64,000 bases of DNA from positions 213,245-277,244 of IMG/VR virus record IMGVR_UViG_3300044625_001067; one strand, 5' to 3'. Below the pieces are notes generated by a model that searched no databases, had not been told where the DNA came from, and worked only from the letters and a program-made list of their open reading frames with translations. This DNA comes from a virus. Shown here piece after piece: positions 34,679-41,573 of this stretch (its first letter is position 1; each line of letters starts with the position of its first letter). Position numbers and translations under genes: made by a program.

Positions 34679-35607
34679 TGACGCACTAGTCCCCCTGCCC
34701 GGTAACGGACAGTAAAAAACGCATTCTAAACGGGGGAACCCCTTGGCGGGTAAAATCTGTAAAACAAGGGCAATCCCGTGCTAAGTGGAATTTATCGAAT
34801 CTTTTGTACGTCAAATGGTAAGTCATACACTGGATCCTCAATAAACATTGACTCTCGGTGGGGTAAGCACATATACTTACTTCGCAAAGACTGTCATTCT
34901 AATGTTCACCTTCAAAACTGCTTCAACAAGTACGGTAGAGAATCTCTAGAGTTCAGCTTGCTTGAAGACCTTAGCGGTCTACCCCTGGACGAGATCCGGG
35001 AGGTTGAGCAGAAATACTTGGACTCCCTGGACTGGAGTGAAGCACTAAACATATGCAAAGACTCCAGGGGTGGGCAGATAACAGAGGAAGCTAATGAGAG
35101 ACGAAGGGAGTCTCTAAGGGACTATTACAAAACTAACCCCGATGCTTTGCGGGGGGGAGAATAATCCCTTCTATGGCAAAAAACACAGTCAAAGTACAAA
35201 AGACAGCATATCCAGAGCTAATAGCGGCAAGATGAGGTCAGACGAGTTTAAGAGACAGAAATCTGAGTTTATGTCTAACCGCAAGGGCGTACACCATAGC
35301 GAAGAACACAAAAGTAAACTAAAGGACAAGTTTACCGGCGGCGGTAATCCTAATGCCATAGAGACCGTCATCAACGGTGTAGTGTACCCTACAAAACGTG
35401 AAGCCCTGAGAGCTTTGGGCCTGAGATATGACTATCAACTTGATAAACACCTAAAAGCCGAACGACTATCCCGAGAGGGAGTAGAGTCAAGTGACTCGAA
35501 ACGAATGCCCCCTGTGTAAGCAGGGAGAAGATATAGTCTGCTCTGAATGGTAACATTCAGCTGGGTTAGTCCCGGAAAAAGTCTAACGATCTTTTTTGAA
35601 CATTTGG
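34679..35607 (+). ncRNA. Group I intron in the helicase gene
   Basis: A 929-nt intron predicted from the interrupted frame and RNA structure. P1: exon GGGGATT (34673/34674-34679) pairs with the internal guide AGTCCCC (34688-34694), placing the U-G wobble at T34678. The core has GGGCAATCCCGTGCTAAG (from about 34769), like the P4-P5 region of other group I introns. P3: GCATTC (34721-34726) with GAATGC (35503-35508). P8: CCCTG/CAGGG hairpin just after. P7 3' strand is AAGATATAGTC at 35528-35538. P9: CTGAATG/CATTCAG with a GTAA tetraloop (35543-35560). The intron ends at G35607. Splicing gives D-P-G-I-I-D-R-I-K-L across the junction. Confidence 0.85.
34778..35519 (+). pseudogene. Intron-encoded GIY-YIG homing endonuclease, frameshifted
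   Basis: The 5' part (34778-35164) encodes a GIY-YIG nuclease start (S-G-I-Y-R-I-F-C-T-S-N-G-K-S-Y-T-G-S-S, later N-K-Y-G-R-E-S-L-E-F and E-Q-K-Y-L-D-S-L). The 3' part (to 35519) in another frame encodes NUMOD3-type text (E-N-N-P-F-Y-G-K-K-H-S) and a DNA-binding tail. Removing one G from the G run at about 35151-35157 fuses them into D-A-L-R-G-E-N-N-P-F-Y-G-K-K-H, the expected NUMOD3 join. The gene is therefore inactive, slippage-dependent or miscalled by one base in this sequence. The GTG start lies inside the ribozyme core. Confidence 0.8.
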
Positions 35608-36529
35608 TATTGATCGCATTAAGCTCATTAGTACATATAGGGAGTATGAGGTAACAAAAAACATCGAGAACACGAAAGGGACAGTGTCAGAGGGGTCTCC
35701 CGACCTTCGCCCACGAGCACACATTCCTTACCTCTCTAATAAGCTAGGTGTGAGTGCTGATGCGTTGTATCTTTGGTGTCTCCGCCTCGCTACCGATAGG
35801 TTCTGGGAAATCATTAACGATGTAGCTGATCCCCGCATCAATCGCCTTCAGGTTGAAGTGCGCTATTGGACCACACGACAAAGGATCCGATTCAAAGCCG
35901 ATGTCACACAGGCACTCGTTAATGCCATGGCGTTCGCTCACTCGGTTCGAACGGGGTCAGACCTTAGCTTCATGCCCGAGCTGACGCCGGATGTTCTCTA
36001 CGAGTATCTCAGTTCTCTTTACTTTGTGGGAGTGGACCCGTCGTGCCAACACTTAACTGCGAGCATGAAAAAAGAGTGGGAGAACGCAGGGCGTCCGTCG
36101 ACACATTACTACCAAGGTTTCCGAGAGCTAAGGTGGGAATCTGTGAGAAAGGCAATTTCCCTCGCACGAGAGTTTCTGTTCGACGAAACGACGGGTCAGC
36201 GGCAAGAGACCAAGGACAAAACAGCTCTGACGCTAATTCGAGAGATAATGGAAAAGCTGGTGATGAGGGATGGTTTTAAGATTGGTGGCGAGGCGAACTA
36301 CGTCATTGAAAACTGGAACAATTGTCGTCACGCTCAAGAGGAACTTGTTTTGGAAGGGGAAAAGCTAGTTGAATCCATGGAAGACATGGACAAACAAAGA
36401 CTACTCAACCCTAAGACAAATTGCTGTGACGATTGGCTTCTTGACAAGAACTACTCACCCGATGTTGCTGAAAGGTTCCGAGAATCCGCACGTAAAAAAC
36501 TCTACGAGGTTAAAGGGGTAAAAGTATGA
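35608..36529 (+). CDS. D5/SF3-type helicase-like replication protein, exon 2
   Basis: Second exon of the intron-split gene. From T35608 the frame reads I-D-R-I-K-L-I-S-T-Y-R-E-Y-E-V and continues to the TGA at 36527-36529. It holds the C-terminal domain (H-I-P-Y-L-S-N-K-L-G-V-S-A-D-A-L-Y-L-W-C-L-R-L), rich in helices, with no second nucleotide-binding motif. A GTG at 35684 could be mistaken for an independent start, but the frame is open upstream to the intron boundary. The stop overlaps the next start (ATGA). Confidence 0.7.
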
Positions 36530-36906
36530 ACATACAAAACTCTGAACAAACCCTTGTGGATTCTTTTACATACGAATGCCAAAAGCAACTTAGGCTCAAG
36601 GATCAATTGGAATCCGAGGGTTTTGTCTTAGCAGATGATCCCGCAGGGTTGTACGACAAGATTGGAACGGTTCAGGAACTGAGTTGTCTCTGTGAGTTGT
36701 ACACTCCTCGCCTCCTTGTGAAGACCTTTATAGAGGGGACAGAGCATCTTGCTTACGCTTTTCACCTGGTGTCACTGTGGCAAATTGTGAAATTCGGGTA
36801 CTTGGTGCCTGAGCCTGGGCAGTACTTCACGACTCGATATATTATTGGAGTTCGCAAGGTGAGCGAGAACTCTTTCGTACCTTCCTTGCGCTTACCTCTG
36901 AACTAA
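36526..36906 (+). CDS. Hypothetical protein downstream of helicase
   Basis: A 126-residue protein overlapping the helicase stop by 4 nt. It is alpha/beta with a hydrophobic middle (AYAFHLVSLWQIVKFGYLV) and two Cys (L-S-C-L-C-E-L-Y). No family is recognised; translational coupling suggests a replication accessory role. It overlaps the following gene start by one base. Confidence 0.6.
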   Translation: MNIQNSEQTLVDSFTYECQKQLRLKDQLESEGFVLADDPAGLYDKIGTVQELSCLCELYTPRLLVKTFIEGTEHLAYAFHLVSLWQIVKFGYLVPEPGQYFTTRYIIGVRKVSENSFVPSLRLPLN

Positions 36907-37358
36907 TGGACGAACTTTTTCAAAATCCGGAAGAGTCTCAACCCGACCTACCCACTCCGATAAACTCTCAGGGCGGGTACGGTAACGGGTCGGGTGCTTT
37001 CGGTTTGAAGAGATCTTTGAGTCGTAAAGTGAAGTCGCGAGACGACCTCTCTCAGCCCCGAGAGAAAACGTTTTCAGAAGCTAACCCCCTGAGAACAACA
37101 TCAGGGTCTGAAAACAACGCTGTTGACCGCTACTTTGGGTCTTTCAGCATTGAGTCAAAGCGACACGTCTGGGACCTGCTCGGAAAGCACCCTCAGTTCG
37201 GCGATGAAGGGAGTTTACGAAAGAACCGCATTCGCAATAATACAGCGGAAGTGCTCCCAAACGACCCTTTCCGAAACGTCACAAACGGTGGCTACGTAGT
37301 TTACGAACATCCTGAACCAAATGGCACAAACTTACAAGGACCCTCACAGCTACCTTAA
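36906..37358 (+). CDS. Hypothetical protein
   Basis: A 150-residue, mostly hydrophilic protein with a disordered N-terminal half (Pro/Ser/Asn/Gly rich) and a more ordered part (V-D-R-Y-F-G-S-F-S-I-E-S-K-R-H-V-W-D-L-L). Its 3' end overlaps the next gene by 38 nt in another frame, so the last residues could be non-conserved. No family is recognised. Confidence 0.55.
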   Translation: MDELFQNPEESQPDLPTPINSQGGYGNGSGAFGLKRSLSRKVKSRDDLSQPREKTFSEANPLRTTSGSENNAVDRYFGSFSIESKRHVWDLLGKHPQFGDEGSLRKNRIRNNTAEVLPNDPFRNVTNGGYVVYEHPEPNGTNLQGPSQLP

Positions 37359-37821
37359 CGAAAGCCTCGTTAAAAGAGGGAAGTCCGGTCACTACGGCGT
37401 TCACCTAAGCCACGTTACAGTGGTGGCGGAGTCTGAGGCTGACTACGGCTACCGAGTTTCACCTTCGAACTTCGACCTTCTATCTCCGTTTGAGGGGAAC
37501 TATAATAATGTTGAGTGGATGGTACTGCTGGTAACCTTGCGCTCCCAGCTGAACGATAACCAAGGGGCTATAGTTGTCGGACAGACCACTTACCAGTTTC
37601 TTCCTGAGGGTGGCCACTTGAGCCTTAATGTCTTTATCCCTGAGACTAGCGTTGAGACGTTCGACTACGAAATTCTTTCAGCGCAGAGCATACTTAAGGG
37701 TGTGGCCAAGTTTGTGGGGAAAATCCCTACAACAATTCGCTTTAACCTAGGGCTCGTTTTCAAATCCTACGGAACAATGGCTGAGCAAGGAGAGGTTGAG
37801 GAAGTTGAGTTTAGTTACTGA
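37321..37821 (+). CDS. Hypothetical beta-rich protein
   Basis: A 166-residue protein with an alternating hydrophobic/charged pattern (Y-G-V-H-L-S-H-V-T-V-V-A-E-S, V-E-W-M-V-L-L-V-T-L-R, L-S-L-N-V-F-I-P-E-T) suggesting a beta sandwich. No family is recognised. It starts inside the preceding gene and ends before the mazG leader. Confidence 0.6.
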   Translation: MAQTYKDPHSYLNESLVKRGKSGHYGVHLSHVTVVAESEADYGYRVSPSNFDLLSPFEGNYNNVEWMVLLVTLRSQLNDNQGAIVVGQTTYQFLPEGGHLSLNVFIPETSVETFDYEILSAQSILKGVAKFVGKIPTTIRFNLGLVFKSYGTMAEQGEVEEVEFSY

Positions 37822-37862
37822 CCCTGCCTAAAATCAAACACATTTCAACAAGCTGAAACAAA

Positions 37863-38192
37863 ATGGATCTAAACACTTACCAAGAAAAATCACGAGCCAC
37901 CGCAGTTTACCCAAATTTAGGGTCAAATTTCGTGTACCCGACTCTGGGATTGAGTGGGGAAACTGGAGAGATAGCGGAGAAAGTTAAGAAGATTATTCGA
38001 GACGACCAGGGAGTTATCACGGATGAAAAAAGAGACCAAATTGCGAAAGAAGCTGGAGACGTGCTTTGGTACTTGTCACAACTCGCAACAGAAATCGACT
38101 ATTCTCTCGAAGATATCGCACAAATGAACTTGGACAAGTTAGCCTCTCGAGCCGCACGTGGTGTTCTTTCAGGAAGCGGTGACAATCGCTGA
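37863..38192 (+). CDS. mazG: MazG-family nucleotide pyrophosphohydrolase
   Basis: A 109-residue all-alpha NTP-PPase. It has the characteristic Y-P-T-L-G-L-S-G-E-T-G-E-I-A-E-K-V-K-K and later E-A-G-D-V-L-W-Y-L-S-Q-L-A helices, whose E-x-x-E and E-x-x-D residues bind Mg. Cyanophage MazG was first proposed to act on ppGpp and later shown to prefer dGTP/dCTP-type nucleotides, recycling host GC-rich DNA. It clusters with dCMP deaminase, ThyX and ribonucleotide reductase genes. It overlaps the next gene by up to 35 nt. Confidence 0.9.
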   Translation: MDLNTYQEKSRATAVYPNLGSNFVYPTLGLSGETGEIAEKVKKIIRDDQGVITDEKRDQIAKEAGDVLWYLSQLATEIDYSLEDIAQMNLDKLASRAARGVLSGSGDNR

Positions 38193-38667
38193 TTTCACAC
38201 CAGACACTAACCCCTTTTTGTCTGAGTGGGACCGAAGATTTATTCACCGGGCCCAAGAAATTTCATCCTGGAGTAAAGACCCGAAGCGAAAAGTTGGGTG
38301 TGTAATGGTTAAGGACAAAAGGGCAATCTGCGAGGGATTCAACGGTTTTCCTGAAGGACTGTCTGATGATCTCCACCGCCTAAAAGACTCGGATTACAAG
38401 AACAAGGTGATTATTCATGCCGAACGGAATGCGATAATCGACGCCACACGCAGAGGGTCCACTCTGCTCGGCGCTACAGCCTACATAACTCGCCATCCGT
38501 GTTCGCCTTGCGCAAGCATGCTCGCTCAGGCAGGGGTTAAGAAGATTATTTGCCCAGCACCAGTTCTGTCCGGGACCAAGTGGTCCGACAGTTTCAAAAT
38601 TGCAAGCGACCTTCTTTGTGAGGTCCGTATTCAAGTTATTTACTTCGACGAAAACCATGAGTTCTGA
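38158..38667 (+). CDS. dCMP/cytidine deaminase family protein
   Basis: About 169 residues from the GTG at 38158; a GTG at 38179 would give 162 residues, and neither has a clear ribosome-binding site. It deaminates dCMP to dUMP, feeding ThyX. The zinc site is visible as H-A-E-R-N-A-I (His ligand and catalytic Glu) and P-C-S-P-C-A-S-M-L (two Cys ligands). The family signature S-x-x-P-K-R-K-V-G-C-V-M-V is also present. It overlaps mazG upstream and the next small gene downstream. Confidence 0.88.
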   Translation: MVFFQEAVTIADFTPDTNPFLSEWDRRFIHRAQEISSWSKDPKRKVGCVMVKDKRAICEGFNGFPEGLSDDLHRLKDSDYKNKVIIHAERNAIIDATRRGSTLLGATAYITRHPCSPCASMLAQAGVKKIICPAPVLSGTKWSDSFKIASDLLCEVRIQVIYFDENHEF

Positions 38668-38884
38668 TGCCATCTCCCTGACTTTAACTCAAACATTTGA
38701 GATGGAGAGGTTTCACAGGGACATTGATTCTTGTACCAACCTTGAAGAGCTAAAAGCTCTATCGAAACAACTCTACACAGCGTGGGTCACTCAGAAAGCA
38801 GCTTGCGTTTGGATAATGCGGCAAAACCACGAAAGATTGCCTTCCAAAGACCTTTTGGAAGAATATCACAATTCACAAGCGTGA
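38657..38884 (+). CDS. Small helical protein
   Basis: A 75-residue protein; the ATG at 38657 overlapping the deaminase end is chosen. It contains one helical hairpin (F-H-R-D-I-D-S-C-T-N-L-E-E-L-K, then K-Q-L-Y-T-A-W-V-T-Q-K-A-A-C-V-W-I-M-R-Q-N). Similar small proteins are common next to nucleotide metabolism genes in cyanophages as I remember them; function is unknown. Confidence 0.6.
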   Translation: MSSDAISLTLTQTFEMERFHRDIDSCTNLEELKALSKQLYTAWVTQKAACVWIMRQNHERLPSKDLLEEYHNSQA

Positions 38885-38889
38885 GGGAT

Positions 38890-38930
38890 GGCGGATACCC
38901 GCCTAAAAACGCCGGGATACCGGCTTTGCC
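38890..38930 (+). terminator. Tandem hairpin terminator
   Basis: Two consecutive hairpins: GGCGG-ATAC-CCGCC (38890-38903) and GCCGG-GATA-CCGGC (38911-38924), followed by the T-rich TTTGCCTTTCCCC. It ends the mazG/deaminase transcript directly ahead of the sigma-like gene promoter. Confidence 0.65.
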
Positions 38931-38953
38931 TTTCCCCTCAGAGGCGCTATACT
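38925..38953 (+). promoter_or_regulatory. Sigma70-type promoter of sigma-like gene
   Basis: TTTGCC (38925-38930), a 17-nt spacer and TATACT (38948-38953), 20 nt before the ATG at 38974. It differs clearly from the GGGTAAA elements and resembles a host-type early promoter. Confidence 0.55.
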
Positions 38954-38973
38954 TATTGTAGTTGAAAAACACC

Positions 38974-39576
38974 ATGTACACAGACGAAACCTTTTACAAC
39001 GCAGTTCGAGGAGATTCTCTAGCGGTCACAGAGACTCTGAAGCAGTTCACCCCACTTGTTCATAAGTTTGCCCACAAGTACAAATTTATGGGTCACGATT
39101 ATATCTACGACGATCTTGTTCAAGAGGGTTTACTTGGCATCGTAAAAGCTATCAAAACGTTTGACCTTAACTACCGGGTCAACGGGCGGGGCATCCGCCC
39201 AATGACGTGGATCTACCCGAACGTTCGTGGTGCGGTTCAGGGTGCTGCAAGAAAAGAGAAAAAGAACCCCAAGTTTGCGCTGTCCTTAGAGCAGTCAGAC
39301 TGGTCGAACAACCTTGAAGACCCGAACGCTTACGAACTGAAGGAAGAGTTTGCTCGCATGGACATTGCAGACATTATAAAGAAGGGTTGTGGTTCTCTCG
39401 ACAGCAAGAGAGCACAAATCGTCTGCGACCGATTCGGACTACTCGGCAGAAAGGCAATGCGACAAGGGGAAGTTGCTCAAAAGTATGGGCTTACGAAACA
39501 GGCTACAAACGGTCACATTTCACGTTTCACCAAAAAAGTGCGTGAGGTTAGCCCGGAACTCCGGAACTTTATCTGA
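38974..39576 (+). CDS. Sigma-70-like transcription factor 1
   Basis: A 200-residue protein; the ATG at 38974 is preferred to a TTG at 38962. Region 2-like text is clear: H-D-Y-I-Y-D-D-L-V-Q-E-G-L-L-G-I-V-K-A-I-K-T-F-D, then M-T-W-I-Y-P-N-V-R-G-A-V-Q-G-A-A-R-K, matching the core-binding and -10-recognition helices of sigma70 family proteins. The C-terminal half (G-E-V-A-Q-K-Y-G-L-T-K-Q-A-T-N-G-H-I-S-R-F) is a region 4-like helix-turn-helix. It could direct host RNA polymerase to phage middle or late promoters, possibly the GGGTAAA elements. A second sigma-like gene lies at 45521. Confidence 0.75.
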   Translation: MYTDETFYNAVRGDSLAVTETLKQFTPLVHKFAHKYKFMGHDYIYDDLVQEGLLGIVKAIKTFDLNYRVNGRGIRPMTWIYPNVRGAVQGAARKEKKNPKFALSLEQSDWSNNLEDPNAYELKEEFARMDIADIIKKGCGSLDSKRAQIVCDRFGLLGRKAMRQGEVAQKYGLTKQATNGHISRFTKKVREVSPELRNFI

Positions 39577-39585
39577 AGCAGTGTC

Positions 39586-39942
39586 ATGACAGAAAACAAG
39601 TCCAACACAACGGTTGTTGTGACCAAGGTGTTCGACCTTGGATGTCCAGTCTGTGACACGATGTCCCGGTTCGACAAGTCCATGTTTGAGGGGTTTCCCG
39701 AAGTTTCTTTTCAAGAGATACCCTTTGACACCCTTCGAGACTTTAATGGGAACGCAACACGGACTCGAATCTACCAGTGTCTCGAACGCTACGCAGTCTC
39801 AGAAACCTACGAGATAAACTTCCCTACCTACCTCTTCCTGAGTTCAACGGGAAAGTACCTGGGATTCTTGCAAGGTGCCCTGTCTCTAAGGGAACTAAGA
39901 GAGGGGGTAAAACAAATTTTAGAACAACACACTTCTGAATAA
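39586..39942 (+). CDS. Thioredoxin-like protein with CPVC active site
   Basis: A 118-residue protein starting 10 bp after the sigma-like gene. It has V-T-K-V-F-D-L-G-C-P-V-C (Cys20 and Cys23), a thioredoxin-type redox site, and the cis-Pro region as I-N-F-P-T-Y-L-F-L, followed by a G-x-L-x-G-A-L-S loop and a final helix. It is likely to reduce disulfides, possibly for ribonucleotide reductase. NrdA in this phage also carries its own glutaredoxin domain, so partners may differ. Confidence 0.8.
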   Translation: MTENKSNTTVVVTKVFDLGCPVCDTMSRFDKSMFEGFPEVSFQEIPFDTLRDFNGNATRTRIYQCLERYAVSETYEINFPTYLFLSSTGKYLGFLQGALSLRELREGVKQILEQHTSE

Positions 39943-39958
39943 TTGAGGTATTTATGAA

Positions 39959-40297
39959 TTGGAAAGTCTTGGAACTCATGCTCTAGTTCGCATTTTCGAC
40001 GCTGACTTCGACAAGCTAAACTGCATCGATCGGCTTCGAGAGGCGTTCAGACTCACAGTGCTCCAACACGAGTTGGTGGCCCTTAGCGAGCCGATCCTTC
40101 ACCAGTTTGACCCGCAAGGTTTGACAGGCATTATCTTGCTTGCGGAGAGTCATATTTCGATTCACACGTGGCCTGAGAAAGGCCAGGCAGCTGTAGACGT
40201 GTTTACCTGCGGCGGGCGGTCCTCGTCGGAAATTGCACAAACCTTTTGCATGCACCTCGGGTGCACTTTCTTCACTGTTCAGGAGATTAAACGATGA
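39959..40297 (+). CDS. speD: S-adenosylmethionine decarboxylase (SpeD)
   Basis: A 112-residue proenzyme for polyamine synthesis. The self-cleavage site is L-A-E63-S64-H65-I-S-I-H-T-W-P-E; Ser64 becomes the pyruvoyl group, and Cys84 in V-F-T-C-G-G is the usual catalytic Cys. The frame begins at a TTG (39959) 10 nt after GAGG; the ATG at 39954 is in another frame and quickly stops, so a rare TTG start is inferred. speD is a frequent cyanophage metabolic gene. It overlaps the next gene by 4 nt. Confidence 0.88.
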   Translation: MESLGTHALVRIFDADFDKLNCIDRLREAFRLTVLQHELVALSEPILHQFDPQGLTGIILLAESHISIHTWPEKGQAAVDVFTCGGRSSSEIAQTFCMHLGCTFFTVQEIKR

Positions 40298-40545
40298 CAA
40301 AAGCGAAAAAGCTTGTAAAGGAAGCTCTGAGGCACCCTGAGCTTCACACTCCCGGTGACCTTGCGTACATGCAACTGTGGCTGAACGAGCGTAAGCGACT
40401 CAAAGCTGAGAGAAAAGGTCAGAGTGTGGGTGAAGACTACGAAGATCTCACCACGGGCCTAGCTGCTTTGGGCCAGCACCAGCAGTCCGGCGAGGTGACC
40501 CTTCCTTTGGAGCAAGTTGTCTCGAATTCGGGGTCCACTCTGTGA
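40294..40545 (+). CDS. Small hypothetical protein
   Basis: An 83-residue hydrophilic protein coupled to speD by an ATGA overlap. The first half is a basic helical segment (KKLVKEALRHPELHTPGDLA, then M-Q-L-W-L-N-E-R-K-R-L-K-A-E-R-K), and the rest is disordered. A similar short protein follows speD in other cyanophages as far as I recall; no function is known. Confidence 0.6.
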   Translation: MTKAKKLVKEALRHPELHTPGDLAYMQLWLNERKRLKAERKGQSVGEDYEDLTTGLAALGQHQQSGEVTLPLEQVVSNSGSTL

Positions 40546-40608
40546 CCGTACGACAAAGCTGTTTTACCTCTTCTAGCAATCACTAAACTTAAACACGGAA
40601 CAAACAAA

Positions 40609-40812
40609 ATGACAGTCACTTCTGATGAAAAGGGTCGGCTCAATAACTTTGCAATTGAGCCCCCGATGACTCCCGTAGACTCAAACTACCGGCCTATGAT
40701 AGACTGGGACTCTTTAGGAGAAAGGATGAATGGGAGAGCGGCGATGATAGGAATAGTCGCTGCACTCGGGTCTTACGCAGTCACTGGGCAAATTATACCA
40801 GGAATTTGGTGA
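40609..40812 (+). CDS. hli: High-light-inducible protein (Hli)
   Basis: A 67-residue one-helix member of the chlorophyll a/b-binding superfamily. The signature L-G-E38-R-M-N-G-R43-A-A-M-I-G is the E-x-x-N/H-x-R chlorophyll-binding helix, followed by I-V-A-A-L-G-S-Y-A-V-T-G. Such proteins go to the thylakoid membrane, dissipate energy and protect photosystem II, and cyanophages carry them next to psbA or metabolic genes to keep photosynthesis running during infection. It is followed by a terminator. Confidence 0.9.
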   Translation: MTVTSDEKGRLNNFAIEPPMTPVDSNYRPMIDWDSLGERMNGRAAMIGIVAALGSYAVTGQIIPGIW

Positions 40813-40834
40813 GATCTTTACAAGAGATCGAGTG

Positions 40835-40866
40835 ACCGCCTTCGGGATAACCGGGGGTGGTTTTTC
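40835..40866 (+). terminator. Rho-independent terminator after hli
   Basis: ACCGCC (40835-40840) pairs with GGTGGT (40856-40861, one G-U pair) with inner CGG/CCG pairing, then TTTTTC. It ends the sigma-trx-speD-hli transcript. Confidence 0.7.
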
Positions 40867-40934
40867 TTTGGTTGAAACAAATTCGGAAGAGTTTACCTTT
40901 TTCACGCTAAACTAAACTACTTCGTTCGAAACAA

Positions 40935-41573
40935 ATGAACATCTTTGCAGTGCATGAAGACCCGCAAATCGCGGGAGCATCCCTGCCTGACAAGCTCGTC
41001 GTAAAAATGACGACTGAGAGCTTGCAGTTACTGGCACCTTGGGCGTTTAACACCTTTGAGGCGAAAATCGAGAAGCCCGGACTCAATAGGCAACTGGCTC
41101 TCCTGGAGTCTGAAAAGTTGTTCTACGGGACGAAAGGTTTCGCTCACCACCCTTGTTCAAAGTGGCTGTACGAAACGCCAGCCAACGTTCACTGGGTCGT
41201 GGAGCACGCTTTCGGTATGGCTCAGGAGTACTGGGAACGATACAACAAATACCACGGTGCTTTGTTCGGCTTAGATGAAGTTCGGACCTTGCTCTACAAA
41301 AACTTCAACGCGGCGAGTTCGAGAGACCACTCACCGTTCGTTCAAGCTATGCCAGACCAGTACAAAGATCCAGCAAACCCGGTTCAAGCGTACCGAAATT
41401 ACCTAATGGGTGAGAAAGGGTACGCTGTTTGGAAACACGGGAATCAACCCGAGTGGTGGAGCCATGAAAAACACAAACCTGCGCGAGACAGATATCTCGC
41501 AGAAAAAGAACGCAAACGCTTAGAACGACTAAATGCCAAGCATCACACAGTATCGAGAAGCCTACAAACTTAA
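40935..41573 (+). CDS. Conserved phage protein, pyrimidine-dimer glycosylase-like
   Basis: A 212-residue protein. It begins M-N-I-F-A-V-H-E-D-P-Q-I-A-G-A-S-L-P-D-K-L-V-V-K-M, then T-E-S-L-Q-L-L, H-P-C-S-K-W-L and Q-A-M-P-D-Q-Y-K, a combination found in a widespread phage protein family often compared with the Pyr_excise/DenV fold. Catalytic activity is not proven. It could repair UV damage, which would suit a marine phage. The end overlaps nrdB by 41 nt. Confidence 0.65.
   Translation: MNIFAVHEDPQIAGASLPDKLVVKMTTESLQLLAPWAFNTFEAKIEKPGLNRQLALLESEKLFYGTKGFAHHPCSKWLYETPANVHWVVEHAFGMAQEYWERYNKYHGALFGLDEVRTLLYKNFNAASSRDHSPFVQAMPDQYKDPANPVQAYRNYLMGEKGYAVWKHGNQPEWWSHEKHKPARDRYLAEKERKRLERLNAKHHTVSRSLQT

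Noticed and set aside
34748-34756. GGGTAAAAT before the GTG start of the intron endonuclease
   Set aside because: It matches the promoter-like element but falls in the ribozyme core between P3 and P4-P5, so chance or RNA structure is as likely; not listed as a promoter.
36514-36525. GGGGTAAAAGT directly before ATG 36526
   Set aside because: It abuts the start codon with no space for a transcript leader and encodes the last residues of the helicase, so it is not counted as a functional copy.
35684-36529. Separate gene starting at GTG 35684
   Set aside because: The frame is open upstream to 35600 and continues the helicase exon 1 after intron removal, so it is treated as exon 2.
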